The notes beneath the pieces are model-generated. The model did not search any database and had not been told where the DNA came from. It saw only the letters and a program-made list of their open reading frames with translations. Shown in pieces: positions 33,973 through 45,425 of a stretch of 64,000 nucleotides of DNA (position 1 is its first letter; every line of letters begins with the position of its first letter). The DNA is from Neurospora intermedia (Eukaryota; Ascomycota; Sordariomycetes; Sordariales; Sordariaceae). Location: positions 3,348,001 to 3,412,000 of the forward strand of contig BTPP01000003.1 of assembly GCA_037102815.1 (NCBI GenBank), written 5' to 3'. The translations under genes were made by a program, and so were the position numbers.

Positions 33973-35463
33973 ATGTCCCACCAGCAACCTCTCTCGTCGT
34001 CGGTCCAGCCGACTGACATTTATGGCGGAGGTAAGCCTAGTCCAAACGCCTCTGACCAGCGACATTGCCCAAGCGTCAAGGCTCGCAATTGACGGCTGAT
34101 TGTTTCCTTAGATGAGGTATCCGCGCTTGTTCTCGATCCGGGCTATTGCAATACTCGCGCCGGCTATGCTGGCGAGGAAATGCCCAAGCAAGTTCTCCCT
34201 TCTTTCTACGGCCACATCAACGGGCGCGACGTATTCGGCGACGAGTATATCGTGCCAAAACCGGGCTTCGAAGTGCGCAACTACATGAACCGCGACAGCG
34301 TTGTCGAAGATTGGGATGCTGCCACCAGGATGTGGGAACACGTTCTCGTCAAGCGTTTGCAGCCCGAGCGATCAACACCTCCCAGCAAAAAGGGTATCAA
34401 CATTAGCGACGATGGCGATGTCCCCATGGAAAACGATGGAAACAACAACGAGGATGCTACGGACGCGCTGGAGAAGCCACTGGCCGAGAACCCTCTTCTT
34501 ATGACCGAGGCGCCGTGGAACTCGCCCAAGGCGCGCGAGAAGGCCATCGAAATCAGCATGGAGACCTGGGGCGTGCCCGCATTCTGGCTTAGCAAGACAC
34601 CTGTGCTCGCAGCATTTGCGGCCGGAAAGGCCACGGCTCTGGTAATAGACGTAGGCGGTGCCAACACGAGTGTCACGGCCATCCACGACGGCATGGTCCT
34701 CAAGCGATCGATTCAAAGGTCTCCGGTGGGCGGTGTTTGGCTAAGCAGCCAGATCAGCAAGATGTGGGACGGTAGCGAGCCCAAGGTCGACGTTGTGCCG
34801 CGGTTCATGGTCGAGAGTAAGAAGCCCGTGGAGGCTGGTGCGCCTGCCGAAGCCAACCTGCGAAAGTTTAACTTCGACATCCACCCATCCTTCCGCGCTT
34901 ACGAGGAAGAGCGTGTTCTCACCGAGTTCAAGGAGTCTGTTGTCGAGGTATGGCGTGGTCCCCAGCGGTTCACGACCCCCGGAACCGAAGATGCTGTCCG
35001 TACACAACCCGGTCGTGTCTTCGAGATGCCCGACGGCAGCAATCAGATGTGGCGTGAGCAGCGCTTCAAGGTGTCGGAGGGCATGTGGGACGAGACGGCT
35101 GCCTATAACAGCACTGACGAGGAAGGGCGCGTGACTAAGGCTCAGACGATCCCGGCTCTCATCAAGGCGGCCCTCGAGGGTGTTGATGTTGATCTCCGCC
35201 CCAACATCCTCGGCAACGTTGTTGTCACGGGTAGTACAAGCTTGTTGAACGGTTTCAACGACCGTCTCAACCACGAGCTCGCGCAAATGTACCCCGGTGT
35301 GAAGATCAAGATCCATGCGGCGGGTTTGACGACCGAGAGACGCTTCGGTGCTTGGATCGGAGGAAGCATTCTCGCCAGTCTCGGAACCTTCCACCAAATG
35401 TGGATTTCGCGAAAGGAGTATGATGAGAACGGCGCGGGTATTGTCGAGAAGCGCTGCAAGTAG
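33973..35463 (+). CDS. ARP4: Actin-related protein 4 (ARP4)
   Basis: Two exons, 33973-34030 and 34112-35463, giving 469 aa. The 81-nt intron (GTAAGC...CCTTAG) joins DIYGG to DEVSALVLDPGYCNTRAGYAG, the typical ARP4 N-terminus. The actin fold is evident: phosphate loop 1 region LDPGYCNTRAG, VIDVGGANTSVTAIHDG as the second phosphate loop, and the C-terminal VVVTGSTSLLNGFNDRL and RRFGAWIGGSILASLGTF. An acidic insert (SDDGDVPMENDGNNNED) after the first subdomain is characteristic of ARP4 and absent from actin. ARP4 is a nuclear subunit shared by NuA4, SWR1 and INO80 chromatin complexes. Convergent with VPS8, 465 bases apart. Confidence 0.95.
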
Positions 35464-35928
35464 GATTTCACTTTGTCAATTGCAAAAAAAAAAAAAAAAA
35501 GAAAGTTGTCGAGGCATGAAGTGGCAAACCCTCCCACGCCGCGCTATGGAAATGGTGGGAGGTTACAAAACATCGGATTCCAAGTCAGGCCACAATGGTT
35601 GATGCCTTTAGTGCTCACACATTCATGGATTTTGTGTTGGGTGGAGTGTGGTGGTCATATAAGATGGGCATGGTTTTTTACGTCGCTAATTATCAGGCAG
35701 GTGTATGTTATGGTCGCACGATATGGCGCGGAGGCGTTCTGGAGAAATGGATTTTCAATGCTTTCAGCTTATGAGAGATACACGCCAACCATTGCCTGTA
35801 TTGCCGGTTTTGACTTTAATCATGGCTAGATCCCAGAGCCTCAACCATCTCCAAGTAGTTCATTTACCGTAAAGCTTCTACGTACAAAGTGTAATTCCTT
35901 TTAGACAATCCATAATCCTCTATCATTC
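35464..35928. other. Intergenic region between convergent ARP4 and VPS8
   Basis: 3' flanks of both genes. A run of about 18 A with one following G lies at 35484-35502 just after the ARP4 stop. No gene seen. Confidence 0.5.
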
Positions 35929-38900
35929 CTACCTGTCAATGGGGCAGCTATATACTCTCTTCGTTCCAAAACTATCTCCTTTGGAAACTGCGCCCCCATG
36001 TTTCATCTCAAGAGCGTCCAGGCATGCTTGATGGTAGATGTGTCTGCAGGCCAGCACAACCAGAGGACTAAGCTTCTGTTCCCGGTTTGCCACCATTGAC
36101 CCTTGCATGCCTTCAGGTCCAAAAGTGTTTGCTTGCTGGTTCGGGTCGTTCATGGACTCCGCTTGCTGCTTCAATGGCGGGCTCACAGCCTTTCCCTTGC
36201 CCTTGCCCTTTCCATCTCCATTTGCATTGCCATTATACTTCTCCCCGCCCTGGGGCCCGTCCGTTGCCGGCCACGCATGATCCTTGCCCATCCCCCGTTC
36301 AGTAGTAGCACTCGCCGTCTGGTTTTTGCTCATGGTGAGTTGCTTCCTCGCCTGGCGTTGATTCTCCTCAGCAGCCTGGCGATCTTCCCACGCTTCGTAA
36401 ACATTACCCGCCACACCAGGACCCCAAACTCGCCGGCCGCAGGCCTCGCAGGTGGAACCTTTAGGACGCCAACCTCGCTGGCGGAGTTGGACGGCTTGGC
36501 TTACACTCACAAAAAGACTGCGTTCCAAAAGCCGGTTTGAGAGGCTAAGGATGGATTCTTCGTATGCGTATGCGGCGAAGATACTGGAGAGAACTGAACG
36601 GAGATCTGCAAGATTAGGCGACGACGCCGCGGCGCGAGTGAGGAACGCGCGAAGAATACGAAGGAAGGATAGATTGGCGTTCATTGCTGGAGGCTGTATA
36701 TCACCCGTGTCTGCTGCAGATCGAGAGGTGCGGGTTGATGTGGATGAGAGGAGGGCTGTAAAGGTGTCTTGCACGAGCGATCGTGCCAAGGTGACAAGCT
36801 TTTCTGTCTCCAATGACACAAGGATAGATTCACTGTTGGGGTGAGGATCGCCGTTCATAAGCTGTGCTTGTGTTGAATCATCTGGTGGTGGTAGCTGCAA
36901 GGCTGAAGTAGCCCGCTTGGTGATCTGTACACAGCTCTCAACCAAGCTGAGCCAGAGTTGCTCGTCGGGCGAAAGCTCGTCTTCGGAATTTGATTTGTGC
37001 CGTTGACGTGTATTACCACTCTCTCGAGCGGCTTTGGTTTGTTCCTGACACAGCCAAACGCCCACACGAGTGTAGTTTTGCAAAGCCTGCATAAGTTCCT
37101 CCGTACTTTCTTGGGAATTGAGATCTCCTTGCGACTGAGAGGCGGTTCCGGTCAATAGACCGTATAAGGCTGATTCAAGAGTTTCCAAGTGTTTCGTCAG
37201 TCGCGCCATGGCCTCCTTCACTTGTCCTTCTTTCGCCATCAGTATGACGGCAGCGTCGATTACACCCGTCTCTTCCATTGTAGGCAGTAGCTTCTCTAAC
37301 CTCAAGTTCGTAGCTTGGACTTTGTTTACGTATTCCGGTACATGTGATGGTTCAAACCGGCACATGAGCTGCAAATACTGCTCCACAAGATCCTGTTGAG
37401 GCGGACGGACGTTCATCACCTCCTTGCTTGGCTCCAGTATCGTCTTCAGATAAGTGTACCGAAGGTGCGGCTGCTCAGAAACGGAATCCAGGACGTGACT
37501 GTGCAACTCTGGAGCGTAGGTCCCTATTGCTTGCGCCGCTCTAACAGAGTCAATCTGGACCAGTTTACCGGCATGATCCTTAATGACCTGGTGTACGTCC
37601 TGTATCTGGCGACGGGTAAGACCTGAGTGCGGTCGGAGACAGAGTTCGATACAGTCAAAGATAGCTTCCCGCTCATTCGGGTCTTCGAAGTAGGTCAAAG
37701 TCAATTTCCCATACTGTTTGTCTGCTTTGTATATACGCTTCAGTATCCGATAAAATCCAGCCTCCTTGAACCGCGGTATCAAGTCGGGTAGATCTGGGGG
37801 ATGATAAACTGAAAGTAAATATTCGGCGCTCAGTTGGGCGTCCTCGGCAAGGTCATCTCCTGGATATTGACACAGCTCGACCAGGACTTTGGTAAGTGTC
37901 GATCCCGTGAAAAGAAGGTATTGCGGGTACTTGGGAAGGTTTCTGGCAATAAACATATCGAGATAGATAGTGTCTTCCTTGGCAAAGTCTGCCGAACTCA
38001 TTATCTCCATTAAGATGGAGGTAATGTACTGCCTGTCTACCGTCAGCCCGAATATTTCTTCCTCTGGTAGATCACGACTTGGGCCACCAGCAAGCTGCTT
38101 TTCGGGTGAATCGTTCAAGAAAGAGTCTTCAAAGGCCTCGTTGAGCACGCTCAGGAAGCTGGGCGCGTCAAATTTAAGAATCATCCTCAAATAGGGGAAG
38201 GATGGTTCTTGAGACTGTTCTGGTTGCGTAAACAGTCTCTTGCTACTGCCCTTGGGCCAGCAGATACTTTTGCCGGAAAAGAGAAACCAGTAAACCTCCG
38301 CTTTAGCCTTTTGAGCTATAACATCAGGAATTGTCTCCCCAGTAGGATAGGTCTTCCCGGTCAGGATAAATGACAGGTATGGGAAGATCTTCAGTGCATT
38401 TGTTTCTCTAATTTCGTTCTCCAACACGCTTGTTGTGCCATCTGCATGCCCGTTCTGCATCAAAGGTACCAATAAGGCCAGCAAGTCAATGAATGGGGTG
38501 AGATAGTCGTTTAGGGCTTGGTTCCACACGTAAATCAATGCATCATAGAGGCCATGCTTTTTGCAAAGCGTCGTGACTTGATCGAGATCTAGGGTTGAGG
38601 TGTCCATGTGGCAGATGATGTCTTCGAGCCTGGTTTCGAGCCCGTTGCTGACGAAGTGAGCGACCAAAGCTTTCACAACTGCGGGCGGGATGGCCGTAAT
38701 CGAACCATCGATGATGTATGGTTCAAGGGTCTCCAAAAAGACGCCTTCCAGACCGGCTTCTTCATACCATTCGTACATCTCGTCGAAGAGGAAGTCGGTT
38801 TTCCCGGCGTTGTGAGAAGCTATGAAGCATGTTTCAGCCAGTTCCCGAAGGTGCTTATCGTCTCCTGCTTCTCGGCGTTTTGTTCTCTGCCCAAATGCAT

Positions 38901-41051
38901 ATTTGAGAGATGCGCTCATGATCTCCACGAGTTTGTCAATGACCATGGAATGTCTCAAGGCCGTATCCTCCGGTAAGCCAACAGTCAGCTTGTTGGCGTC
39001 GCCCGTGTAGTAAGATGTCGCAAGTCGAATAGCACCAACATAGTCACCGCTTTCCATCAATGCGAACAGCCGATCTGCCCAATTAGATAGGGCGCCTAAC
39101 GAAACATCGGTAAACCCAAGTAGAAAAAGCCGGCCTTTGTAAGCTTTAAAGCTCATATAGAAGGCATCAGCAACGACACCGTGCATGGTAGGATCTTCAT
39201 CGTCAAGCTGCTCGACCAGAGCGTGAAGTTGCTTGGAGAAAAGATCAGCATGGAAGATGTGCTTGTGTATAAGGTCGAATGCTTCAGTCATGCGCATGGT
39301 TCGATCCTCTAGCACAATGAGCCTTTGAGTGATGGTGAGGACTGTCAACACAGACCGGCTCAGCCATTGTACAGCAACAATTGGCTCTTCGCATTTCCAC
39401 CGGTTTCGGGGTCTGAATCTGAGGGTTGGCGGTTTATCCTTGTTTTCTGCTGGCTCCTCTTCCACCTCAAGGACCGTGAGGACATTTGACCAGCAGTAGA
39501 CGAGCTTGACCTTGGACACGATGCTGCCAGTAAGAGGATCCGGCACCTTCAATCTCACTGCAGGGAACCAAGCTAAACATCCCGTCATGGCGCTATGTGC
39601 AGTCATTTCCTTTGGACGCGCAGATTTATGTTGTGTTTGAGCAACAGGCGTAGTGGAGACGATGACTAGCAAGTATGGGGTGAGCATGGCTGTCAAGCCC
39701 ATGGAGTCTGTGGCCATCTCAACGTTTCCTAGAGGCAGAGATTGGAAGGCAAGCACGGTACTGGGCTTAAGTGTCTTCCCAACAGGCGGAGGAGCGTCTG
39801 GATACCGGCCGAGAATTCGAGTAGTTTTGACAGTCCTGCCAAGTGATCCGGTACCCCGTGTGGCAAGGTGAGAGAAGGCCATCCCTCGGTCATCAGCAGA
39901 TACCAGGGCTGTGTGTCGGGTCCCCAGAAAGCCCAAGTGTGTTATCGCAGCATTGGGGACATGTCCGTCCGTTGATCTCTGCTGAAGCTGGGGTAGATGT
40001 GGAATACTGAGGAACGGTCGTGAAGGACGAGTGGTATCCCATGTAAAGATATTTCCATTGGCATGTCCGCCTGCAATTGTCGTGTGGTCTGCGGAAATTG
40101 CTAGAGATACCACGGCACCTGATTCAACAGCTGGGGGGCTGGTCAACAACAGCATCAAGCAAGGTCCATTTAGGGGGAAAGCGCAAACCTTTTGTTCCCG
40201 GCCCAATGATCATCTTCAAATTTTGGTTGAAATCGAACACTAGGATGACTCCTTTTGACGTTCCCAGAACAATCGAGGTAGACACGGCCAGGCATGTTGG
40301 AGAGCCAAAGTTCCTCCTCCCAGATTCGGAGAATGCTAAGCCATCCAACTTCAGTAACTTTGTCCAGCGCACAACTTCCCAAGGAGGGGAGCTTGATTCG
40401 GTTTCGCTGGAGTCGAGTAGTAGATTGCTCGTAACGGATAGCGTCCTGCTATGGCCCGCCAGGAATGCGGGCGAGGAAGGCCGTGGAGAGAGAGTACCAG
40501 GCGAGCCAAAGGAGGAGAACCTCCTATCAAAGGGTCTGAAGGAGGGTGTTGGGCCTCTTAACCCGGGACGGAGTGCCAAAGACGGTACAATGTTGCTGCT
40601 ACCCGGAGACGAAACGACGGAGCCCTGTATGCGCCATCATTAGTCGGACACCTCAAACACCAGAACAGGCATCACGAACTTGTGCGGAGGGAGAGTCTCC
40701 AGAAAGCGTAGGAAAGGACTCAAGAGGGCTTGCGGCTGAGCGCAATACTCCATCTACAGAACCGTCCTCTGAGGTTGTCACATCGTGTTCGGCCTCGACC
40801 AGCTCGCGGTAACGGTTCGCTATGGCACTCGGCGCAATCGGAGTAAGTGCGATGGGGGATGCCGCTGTTGGCTGATCTCCCACTTCCTCCCCATCTACAC
40901 CCGTAAAGGTGGCCTGGTCATCCTCGTTTTTTTGTCGGGAGATGTCATCGCCGCTCAAGCTTTGGGCGTCGGCTGGACCAAGATCGGGTTCGTCAGCCAT
41001 TATGTCGTCCACTGACCCCTCCTCATCCCGCCGCGGTGTGTTCACGCTCAT
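35929..41051 (-). CDS. VPS8: CORVET subunit VPS8
   Basis: Three exons: 41051-40680, 40624-40189 and 40130-35929, giving 1669 aa. Introns are 55 nt (GTTCGT...ATACAG) and 58 nt (GTTTGC...CCCCAG). Residues 1-130 are acidic and disordered. A WD40-type beta-propeller follows, with repeats such as SLAISADHTTIAGGHANGNI and ITHLGFLGTRHTALVSADDRG. The long helical middle is of the Vps8/clathrin-heavy-chain type. The C-terminus holds a RING-like zinc site (CEACGRRVWG, then LACRHIYHQACL, then SCPID). VPS8 is the CORVET-specific subunit that binds Rab5-type GTPases at early endosomes for tethering. The gene is divergent to the GPALPP1-like gene. Confidence 0.93.
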
Positions 41052-41822
41052 CGGGGATAACCAAAGCAGCGCATGTTTTCAATACAGTCGGTGTATTCGC
41101 CCAAAAGGTGTGCGACCTTTGCCCTCGTGGTAATCTTGAACGTAATGTTCCCAAGGCTGCCCAACGGTGGCGCTCTCGTAGTTGTAGTTGTAAGTAATAG
41201 CTCTCGTCTTCCAACTTGATGGATGATGGATCTAGGCACCCAGGTACCTCTAGTGAACGACGCCGGGTGGAAACGATGAACGGCGAGTTGGAGATACAGA
41301 GGCTTAGTGGCGATTGGCAACTCCAAACCAACTACACAACCCAGAGTTTGTCGGATTTCTGCGCATTCGTTTGTCGATGAGGTGACTCCAAGGCGCAAGA
41401 CGGGATATCGGCGGGAGCTTCCTTCAGCTGCTGGACCGAGTCACTGCAAGGAAGTGGAAGCTTCAGGTAGCTCGGTTCTGGGCTCCATGACCACTCACTC
41501 AACTGTCTGGCCTGCCATGTGCCAACGTCAACAGTGAGGTTGGGCGCCCGATAAAACCCCCGCAAGCTAGTGGTAGAGGTACTTACAGGTACCAGGCGCG
41601 CTCAGTGTGTGCAGCAGTTATCGATAAGACCTTATCACCTCAGGGACAGGGCAGGCTTGCATCATAACAACAGTAGCGACAATTTGATCCGTGTTTCCAT
41701 CCTCGCCTTCCCAACTCAACGGCCACCCACATCTTTTAGTTTACACATCTACAATCTTAACGCTTGCGCCTGACACTGTCAACTAGAACTCTACCACATA
41801 ACCTACATCGTCACCGCGAGGC
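41052..41822. other. Divergent promoter region
   Basis: About 770 bases between VPS8 (minus) and the GPALPP1-like gene (plus). Contains TAGGTA-type words near 41236-41255 and 41566-41592. No gene seen. Confidence 0.5.
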
Positions 41823-43082
41823 ATGGCATCCATCGGCCCCCAACTCCCTCCCCATCTCCAAAAGCGCAAACGCGACTCCAAAGACGAAGAGTCAGCCTCT
41901 CCTCCGACCAAGATATCGCGACCAGACAGCAACCCAGACGAACTACCACTTGATGATGATGACTCCGACAATGATTTTGGGCCCAGCGCATCCAATCCCA
42001 ATCGCTCATATTCTGCATCTAGCATTGGCCCATCTGCTGCACCACCGCGACCATCAATAGGCCCTTCCCGACCACCCAATCCATCGGAGGAAGACGAAAA
42101 GAGTGTTGCAAAGCCCACCACGAAACCGATCGGTCCCTCTCTTCCACGACCACCACCCACAACGACGAACATCGATGAAATTCCCCTCGAAGATTCAGAC
42201 GATGGTGATATTGGTCCTGCCGTAGGATCATCAATAGGCCCAACCGCACCTCCCGCCTCCGCCGCTTCTGCTGCTCCCAAGCGTATCTACGGCCCCGCCT
42301 TTCCACCCGCCGACCTCTCTGAGCGTCCAACCACGGATCCCAATGCCGACTCAGACTCAAACTCAGACTCGGATTCAGACGATGGCTACGGCCCCGCCCT
42401 CCCCGGCTCACGGCCAGCCGCCAGCTCAAAGAATAGCCACGGCAGTGGTCCCCACTTCCCTTCCTTAGCCCAGCAACAAGATCGAGCCGAAGAACTTCAA
42501 GCCCCTAAGCGCGACGACTGGATGATCGCACCGCCTACCAGTAGTAGCTATCGTGCCCCAGACCCGACAAAGCTCAAGTCGCGCAAGTTCGCTAGCGGGC
42601 GCTCTGCCGCCACGGAAAAATCAAGCGGAGTAAGCAGCATATGGACGGAGACGCCTGAAGAAAAAATCAAGCGGTTGGCAGCGGCGGTGTTGGGTCGGGA
42701 AGACCCGTCATCTACTGCCGCTTCTTCCCATTCCTCCTCAAAAACCGCCTCCGTCTCAAACACTGTCGGGCCAAAAAACCTGGACGAAGAAAGAGTCCGT
42801 TCCTATACTGAACAAACGCGGGGACGAAGTCTAGTGGAGGAACACCAAGCTGCCATTGCGGCGGGAAAGAAGAAACTGACCTCGAGTTCTTCCGCGCCTA
42901 GCAGACCGGCGAACAAGTATGGGAAGCAGGATGTTGATGATGAAGATGACCCGAGCAAGCGGGCCTTTGATCGGGAGAAGGATATGGCGGTTGGTGGCAG
43001 GATTAGCCATACGCAGAGGAAGGATCTGTTGAATCGCGCGGCGAATTTTGGGGATCGGTTTCAGTCTGGAAAATATCTATGA
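41823..43082 (+). CDS. GPALPP1-like protein (DUF3752)
   Basis: Single exon, 419 aa. The N-terminal half holds at least eight copies of an IGP/GPA motif (SIGPQLPP, SIGPSAAP, SIGPSRPP, PIGPSLPR, DIGPAVGS, SIGPTAPP, IYGPAFPP, GYGPALPG), separated by acidic Ser/Asp stretches. The C-terminal half is the DUF3752 domain: KRDDWMIAPP, then a helix with TPEEKIKRLA, then RVRSYTEQTRGRSLVEEHQ, ending DPSKRAFDREKDMAVGGRIS. Human GPALPP1 has the same order. The molecular role is not established; nuclear location and a link to splicing are guesses based on composition. No introns. Confidence 0.88.
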   Translation: MASIGPQLPPHLQKRKRDSKDEESASPPTKISRPDSNPDELPLDDDDSDNDFGPSASNPNRSYSASSIGPSAAPPRPSIGPSRPPNPSEEDEKSVAKPTTKPIGPSLPRPPPTTTNIDEIPLEDSDDGDIGPAVGSSIGPTAPPASAASAAPKRIYGPAFPPADLSERPTTDPNADSDSNSDSDSDDGYGPALPGSRPAASSKNSHGSGPHFPSLAQQQDRAEELQAPKRDDWMIAPPTSSSYRAPDPTKLKSRKFASGRSAATEKSSGVSSIWTETPEEKIKRLAAAVLGREDPSSTAASSHSSSKTASVSNTVGPKNLDEERVRSYTEQTRGRSLVEEHQAAIAAGKKKLTSSSSAPSRPANKYGKQDVDDEDDPSKRAFDREKDMAVGGRISHTQRKDLLNRAANFGDRFQSGKYL

Positions 43083-43959
43083 GGAACTCGGACAGCAAGG
43101 GCTGGTTTGGGACTTTGCTAGGTTATTTGTTGTCCTCTCAGTGCCAACGAGCTTCCCGTAGTGTGACGTGCCTCTGGATGAGTTTAAGAAAGAAAACGCC
43201 CAGAATGAGGCGCGAACTTTCTATACATTCTTCAAACGTATCACGAATAACGAAATCCGTGACAACACAGAAAGCTTCGGATAGACTCGGAATGATTCAT
43301 CGCATGTTCATTCCACTCAAGCCGGCTGAATCTGGCTCCATTCACTCGTCCCTATTTCTCCAAAATGACCAGGTGCGCATGTCCATGAAAGGGGCCGTAG
43401 TCAATTTATAATCAAAATGTCCGCTCAACAATGAGGTGAGGTCTCCAATATCATCCAATGTACAAAATAAACCAAGATTCCATCCCAATAAACTCCATGC
43501 TATCCCATCCCGTCCCATCAATAACAACCAAAGCCACACACGCCCATCGTGGAGCACCACATTCCGGCCAACCATCCTTATATGCACCGAGACCAATACG
43601 CACTGCTATGCATCTTGCGCACTGACCTGCTCGCTTTGCCAAGTTTGCAAACCATGATTGTCATACGAAAAGATCGTATGTAACATTCTGCTCGAACCGG
43701 CAGCGTCGTTCATCGTGCATCGTCCTTTCAGTTTCGTCCCTTATGCATAAATCCAACCCGATCGCTGGTTGCTGCTGGAGGGCAGAGGTGCTCCCCGCAG
43801 CAACACCGCTTCATTTCTCGGTTGATACTACCAATGGACATCGGCAACGGACAATGTAAAACTCGAGATGCGGCAGGTAAAACAGACGGATATCGGTGCA
43901 GATATCAGCTTCGCACAGAGCGGCGTAGTCACCAGTCTTTCAAATTCGTATCGCCGGAC
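43083..43959. other. Intergenic region between convergent genes
   Basis: About 880 bases of 3' flank for the GPALPP1-like and RING-H2 genes. No frame with recognisable features. Confidence 0.5.
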
Positions 43960-45425
43960 TTAATTCGCCGCAGGTCGTTGGACTCCCGCTTCAAGATTAG
44001 AAGGAGACACAACCGGGTTGGAATTTGCGTCCGCGATTTGCCCCCCGTTGCTGCGACGAAAGTGGGGGAATGCAGCCCTAAGATTTGCAAACACACTCCC
44101 GCCCTCGGCACGATCCGAAGAAGCTTGGGGTGAAGAGCCGGGTTGACTAGAAGCACCGTTATTGTCCCGTCTTCGCTCACCATGACGCCGCCGAGACCCT
44201 CGTTGATCATTGCTGGACACCACATACACCGTCCTTGCTGGACGACCCAGGCCGAACAAAGCACGTCTCGGTCTGTTTGGCAGGTTCATACGATTGGATC
44301 GTGGGTCGTTGGATAAAGTGACATGAATAACGCCAGGCTGGCCATCGACTGGTTCGCCGGCTGCGCGTGGCTTAGGAGTGTAGTAATCGGCCTTGCACAA
44401 CGGACAGCATGCTCGCCTGCTCGTCAACCATGGGTCAAGGCATGCCGCGTGGAAAGCATGTCCACAAGTCAACCCACGCACGTCGTCGTCGTCTTCCAAG
44501 GTGTCAATGCAAATAGCACAGGTATCGCCAGAGGTGCCCTCGCACTCCGGCGGCAATGCGGCGTCAATCGGATCCTCCTCCTCTTCGCCCTCGTCGTGCG
44601 AAACCCGTGCTTCCTTCGGTGGCGTCGTTGCTTCTGAGACAGCATGGGTCAAAGGCACAGTGCTGGAGGTGCTCTCCTTGGCTTCATGTTGTGAAGTCTT
44701 CGGGTCCCGGTCAGTAGGTTCGACTTGGCTTGTCGTTGGCCGGCCCTCGGTCGACATACGCTCCTTGTTCGGCAACTCTCGAGCAATAGCGTCCGCGTCA
44801 TGAATACTATTCGGTCGGCTGGGCGCTGAAACGCCACCGCTGGTGGGTAGACCATCCCGCGCTCGGCTTGCGACCCAAGTTTTGTACTTTAGCATGGGGA
44901 ATTTCTCGTTGACTTCGTCTATTGTCATTAGTTTCTTCTCGCGACGGCGTCGGTGCGGCCGAGGCATGGCCTCCAGGTTAATCTGGTCGCCCTCCTCCGC
45001 TAGGCGCATTTGACGAGTTCGAGCATTGTATCGAAAGCAGTACTTGACGCCCACAATGATCCTGCAGCCCGGGTTAGCTGCCCATTTGACAAGACATGGC
45101 GAGGCACACCAAAAACCCACCAGAGGTTGGTAAAAACGACACCGAAACCCAATGCCACAAAAAACAAGAGCGGCGACGACCCTCCTTTTTCATCCTTTGA
45201 ATCGGTATCCCCGGATGCGGAATTGGAAGTGGCGGATGGAGGAGTGACAGTGGGCGATATTGATGTTAATGAAGCGGTTATCACAGATGAGCTGCCGCTT
45301 GTCGAAATCGCTGAGGCCGTCGCCGACGCTACTGTCGAGGTAAGTATCGAAGTACCAGTTTCGGCGACCTGCCTCGCCACGGCGCGCGCCCCTTCCAATA
45401 TGGCTGGTTTAACAAAAACAACCAT
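43960..45425 (-). CDS. Membrane-anchored RING-H2 finger protein (probable E3 ubiquitin ligase)
   Basis: Two exons, 45425-45121 and 45061-43960, giving 468 aa. The 59-nt intron (GTGGGT...CTGCAG) interrupts the membrane segment and joins VVFTNLW to IIVGVKYCF; residues about 85-111 then form a hydrophobic helix. The N-terminal part is Ser/Thr/Ala-rich and may be lumenal. The RING-H2 finger is complete: C283, C286, C301, H303, H306, C309, C321 and C324 (CAIC...CGHAFHAAC...CPLC). The C-terminal tail is basic and disordered. The single-helix plus RING-H2 layout suits an ATL-like or ER/endosomal ubiquitin ligase. The substrate and compartment are unknown, and there is no clear signal peptide. Confidence 0.88.
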